Part shown: positions 4,487 to 5,476 of the stretch, piece by piece
How positions within the stretch are numbered: the first letter of the stretch is position 1
Layout of the letters: each line of letters starts with the position of its first letter
NCBI GenBank assembly: GCA_003354225.1
Contig: PIVH01000552.1
Span: 1-5,476 of the forward strand
Source: Globobulimina sp.
Taxonomy: Eukaryota; Foraminifera; Rotaliida
Reading direction: 5' to 3'
Length of the DNA stretch: 5,476 nt
Program-made: the position numbers and the translations under genes
The notes under the pieces: generated by a model
Databases searched by the model: none
The model's input: only the letters and a program-made list of their open reading frames with translations
Told to the model about the DNA's origin: nothing

Positions 4487-5476
4487 TTAATGATTGCTGT
4501 TATTAGATTGCGATGAGAGAGACGGTGATGTTGTATTTGTATTTGTGGTCGGCACAGATATTGAAGATATCATTGGATATGACTGTGTATGGCAGGTACT
4601 TGCAACTGGAGAATTGTTACAAATCTGATTACATCTCATCCTATTCTCCAAATTCTGCACTTTTTTCATTAAATCAACATTTTGCTCCATCAAATCATTA
4701 TTTTTCTTTTCCATACAAATTACTTTGTCCTTCCAATCCTGATTTCTTTTTTGTAAATCTTTTATTTTATTTTTATCAACGTCGGGATTCCCAATCACCA
4801 AATCATTCATTGTCGAGGCAAAATCATCCAAACATTTACATTCTTCATTATGTTCCCGACATATCCACGCATGCTGTCTTTGAATGCAATCCTTAATAAT
4901 ATGAATACCCGCCACTTGCACAGCATTCTCATTGTAAATCAAAGCAATCCCAATATTAATATTTGCACAAATTCTAACTGTCAACACATGTTCAACTCGA
5001 TGACCTGCACTAAAAAACAATAAAATTGGCACTAAATTGATATTATTATAACAATTCAATTCTTGTAAATCTTTAATAAACGAATTCTTTGCAATCGATA
5101 AAGTTTTTCGTCGCTCATTATCTGGCTTTGCAAAAACCTCTACTTTATGCCATGCTGTCTTTGTAAGCAATGTCTTCAAATGTTCCTCACTTTGTAACCA
5201 TGCCTCGATATCCTTTGCATGTTGCATTTGCTGCACAAATATCCAATATGTTCTCGGAGATTCAGGTAACTGATACTTTTTCATTCCAAATTGGCTCATT
5301 ACGTCTTGTTCTGTAAATAGTTTCTCGATCATTTCCCATGCAGTTCGTTTTGTGCCTTTGTGTTTTGTAATAACGCAATACAAACACGATCCAGTTTCCT
5401 TATCATGAAAATCAAAATTTAGTGCTTTAAAATCGCACTCATTATCATTGCCACCTTGCAACTGATTGAATTGCAT
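4487..5476 (-). CDS. Unrecognised protein with Cys/His cluster and C-terminal coiled coil, possibly 5'-incomplete
   Basis: At least 329 residues; no family recognised. No signal peptide or membrane span is visible, so it is probably cytosolic or nuclear. Residues 1-190 look like a mixed globular domain with a CxxC (C31, C34) and a hydrophobic strand near 148-155. Residues 197-215 hold C197, C206, H209, C213 and C215, a spacing that could bind zinc. A coiled coil runs from about 238 to 280, with L241, W248, M255, L262, L269 and L276 spaced exactly seven apart and I238, N245, V252, N259, N266, V273 and M280 in the partner core position. Asparagines there favour a parallel dimer. The tail (287-329) is rich in Ser, Thr and Asn and probably disordered. 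No basic DNA-binding region precedes the coil, so it is not a classical bZIP. The first Met coincides with the window edge, so the true start may lie further out. Confidence 0.7.
   Translation of the reverse strand: MQFNQLQGGNDNECDFKALNFDFHDKETGSCLYCVITKHKGTKRTAWEMIEKLFTEQDVMSQFGMKKYQLPESPRTYWIFVQQMQHAKDIEAWLQSEEHLKTLLTKTAWHKVEVFAKPDNERRKTLSIAKNSFIKDLQELNCYNNINLVPILLFFSAGHRVEHVLTVRICANINIGIALIYNENAVQVAGIHIIKDCIQRQHAWICREHNEECKCLDDFASTMNDLVIGNPDVDKNKIKDLQKRNQDWKDKVICMEKKNNDLMEQNVDLMKKVQNLENRMRCNQICNNSPVASTCHTQSYPMISSISVPTTNTNTTSPSLSSQSNNSNH

Noticed and set aside
4513-4896. Plus-strand open frame of 127 codons
   Set aside because: Antisense to the coiled-coil and Cys/His region, whose heptad pattern shows that the minus strand is the coding one.
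1-5476. tRNA, rRNA, CRISPR array or bacterial operon signals
   Set aside because: No cloverleaf, spaced direct-repeat array, Shine-Dalgarno sequence or rho-independent terminator was seen on either strand.

Overview
The window looks like AT-rich nuclear DNA from a unicellular eukaryote. The evidence is: (i) no Shine-Dalgarno-like sequence before any start; (ii) canonical AATAAA poly(A) signals on both strands in the convergent gap at 3189-3287; (iii) a secreted-then-anchored type I membrane protein with a Pro-Thr stalk (PTPQPTKH units), a style common in protist surface proteins; and (iv) a hAT-like transposon terminus at the left edge. All three stop codons (TAA, TGA, TAG) close genes here, so the standard code applies. 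I cannot name the species. Compact protists with PT-rich surface proteins (foraminifera, stramenopiles and similar) fit. A giant virus is possible but less favoured, because no viral promoter motif or 3' hairpin is evident.

Layout, left to right: 1-152 is a non-coding or transposon-like stretch with an inverted repeat. 153-974 (+) is a class I SAM-dependent methyltransferase. 1107-3188 (+) is a 693-residue protein whose N-terminal third is a WRN/RNase D-type DEDDy 3'-5' exonuclease fold with two of the four catalytic acidic residues replaced; a long, unrecognised, mostly helical C-terminus follows. 3288-4238 (-) is a type I membrane protein with signal peptide, glycosylated ectodomain, PT stalk, one membrane span and a short basic tail. 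4255-4455 (-) is a doubtful small reading frame with a signal-peptide-like start. 4487-5476 (-) is an unrecognised protein with a Cys/His cluster and a well-formed C-terminal coiled coil; its first visible Met sits exactly on the window edge, so it may be 5'-incomplete.

The two plus-strand genes run head to tail with a 132-base gap; the two minus-strand genes also run head to tail. The two pairs converge on a 99-base gap where their 3' ends must nearly meet. All reading frames are uninterrupted, so no coding intron is needed, though both plus-strand genes have a splice-acceptor-like pyrimidine-AG about 20 bases before the ATG. I see no shared pathway linking the four proteins. The most interesting item is the probable pseudo-exonuclease with its charged insertion and novel C-terminus.
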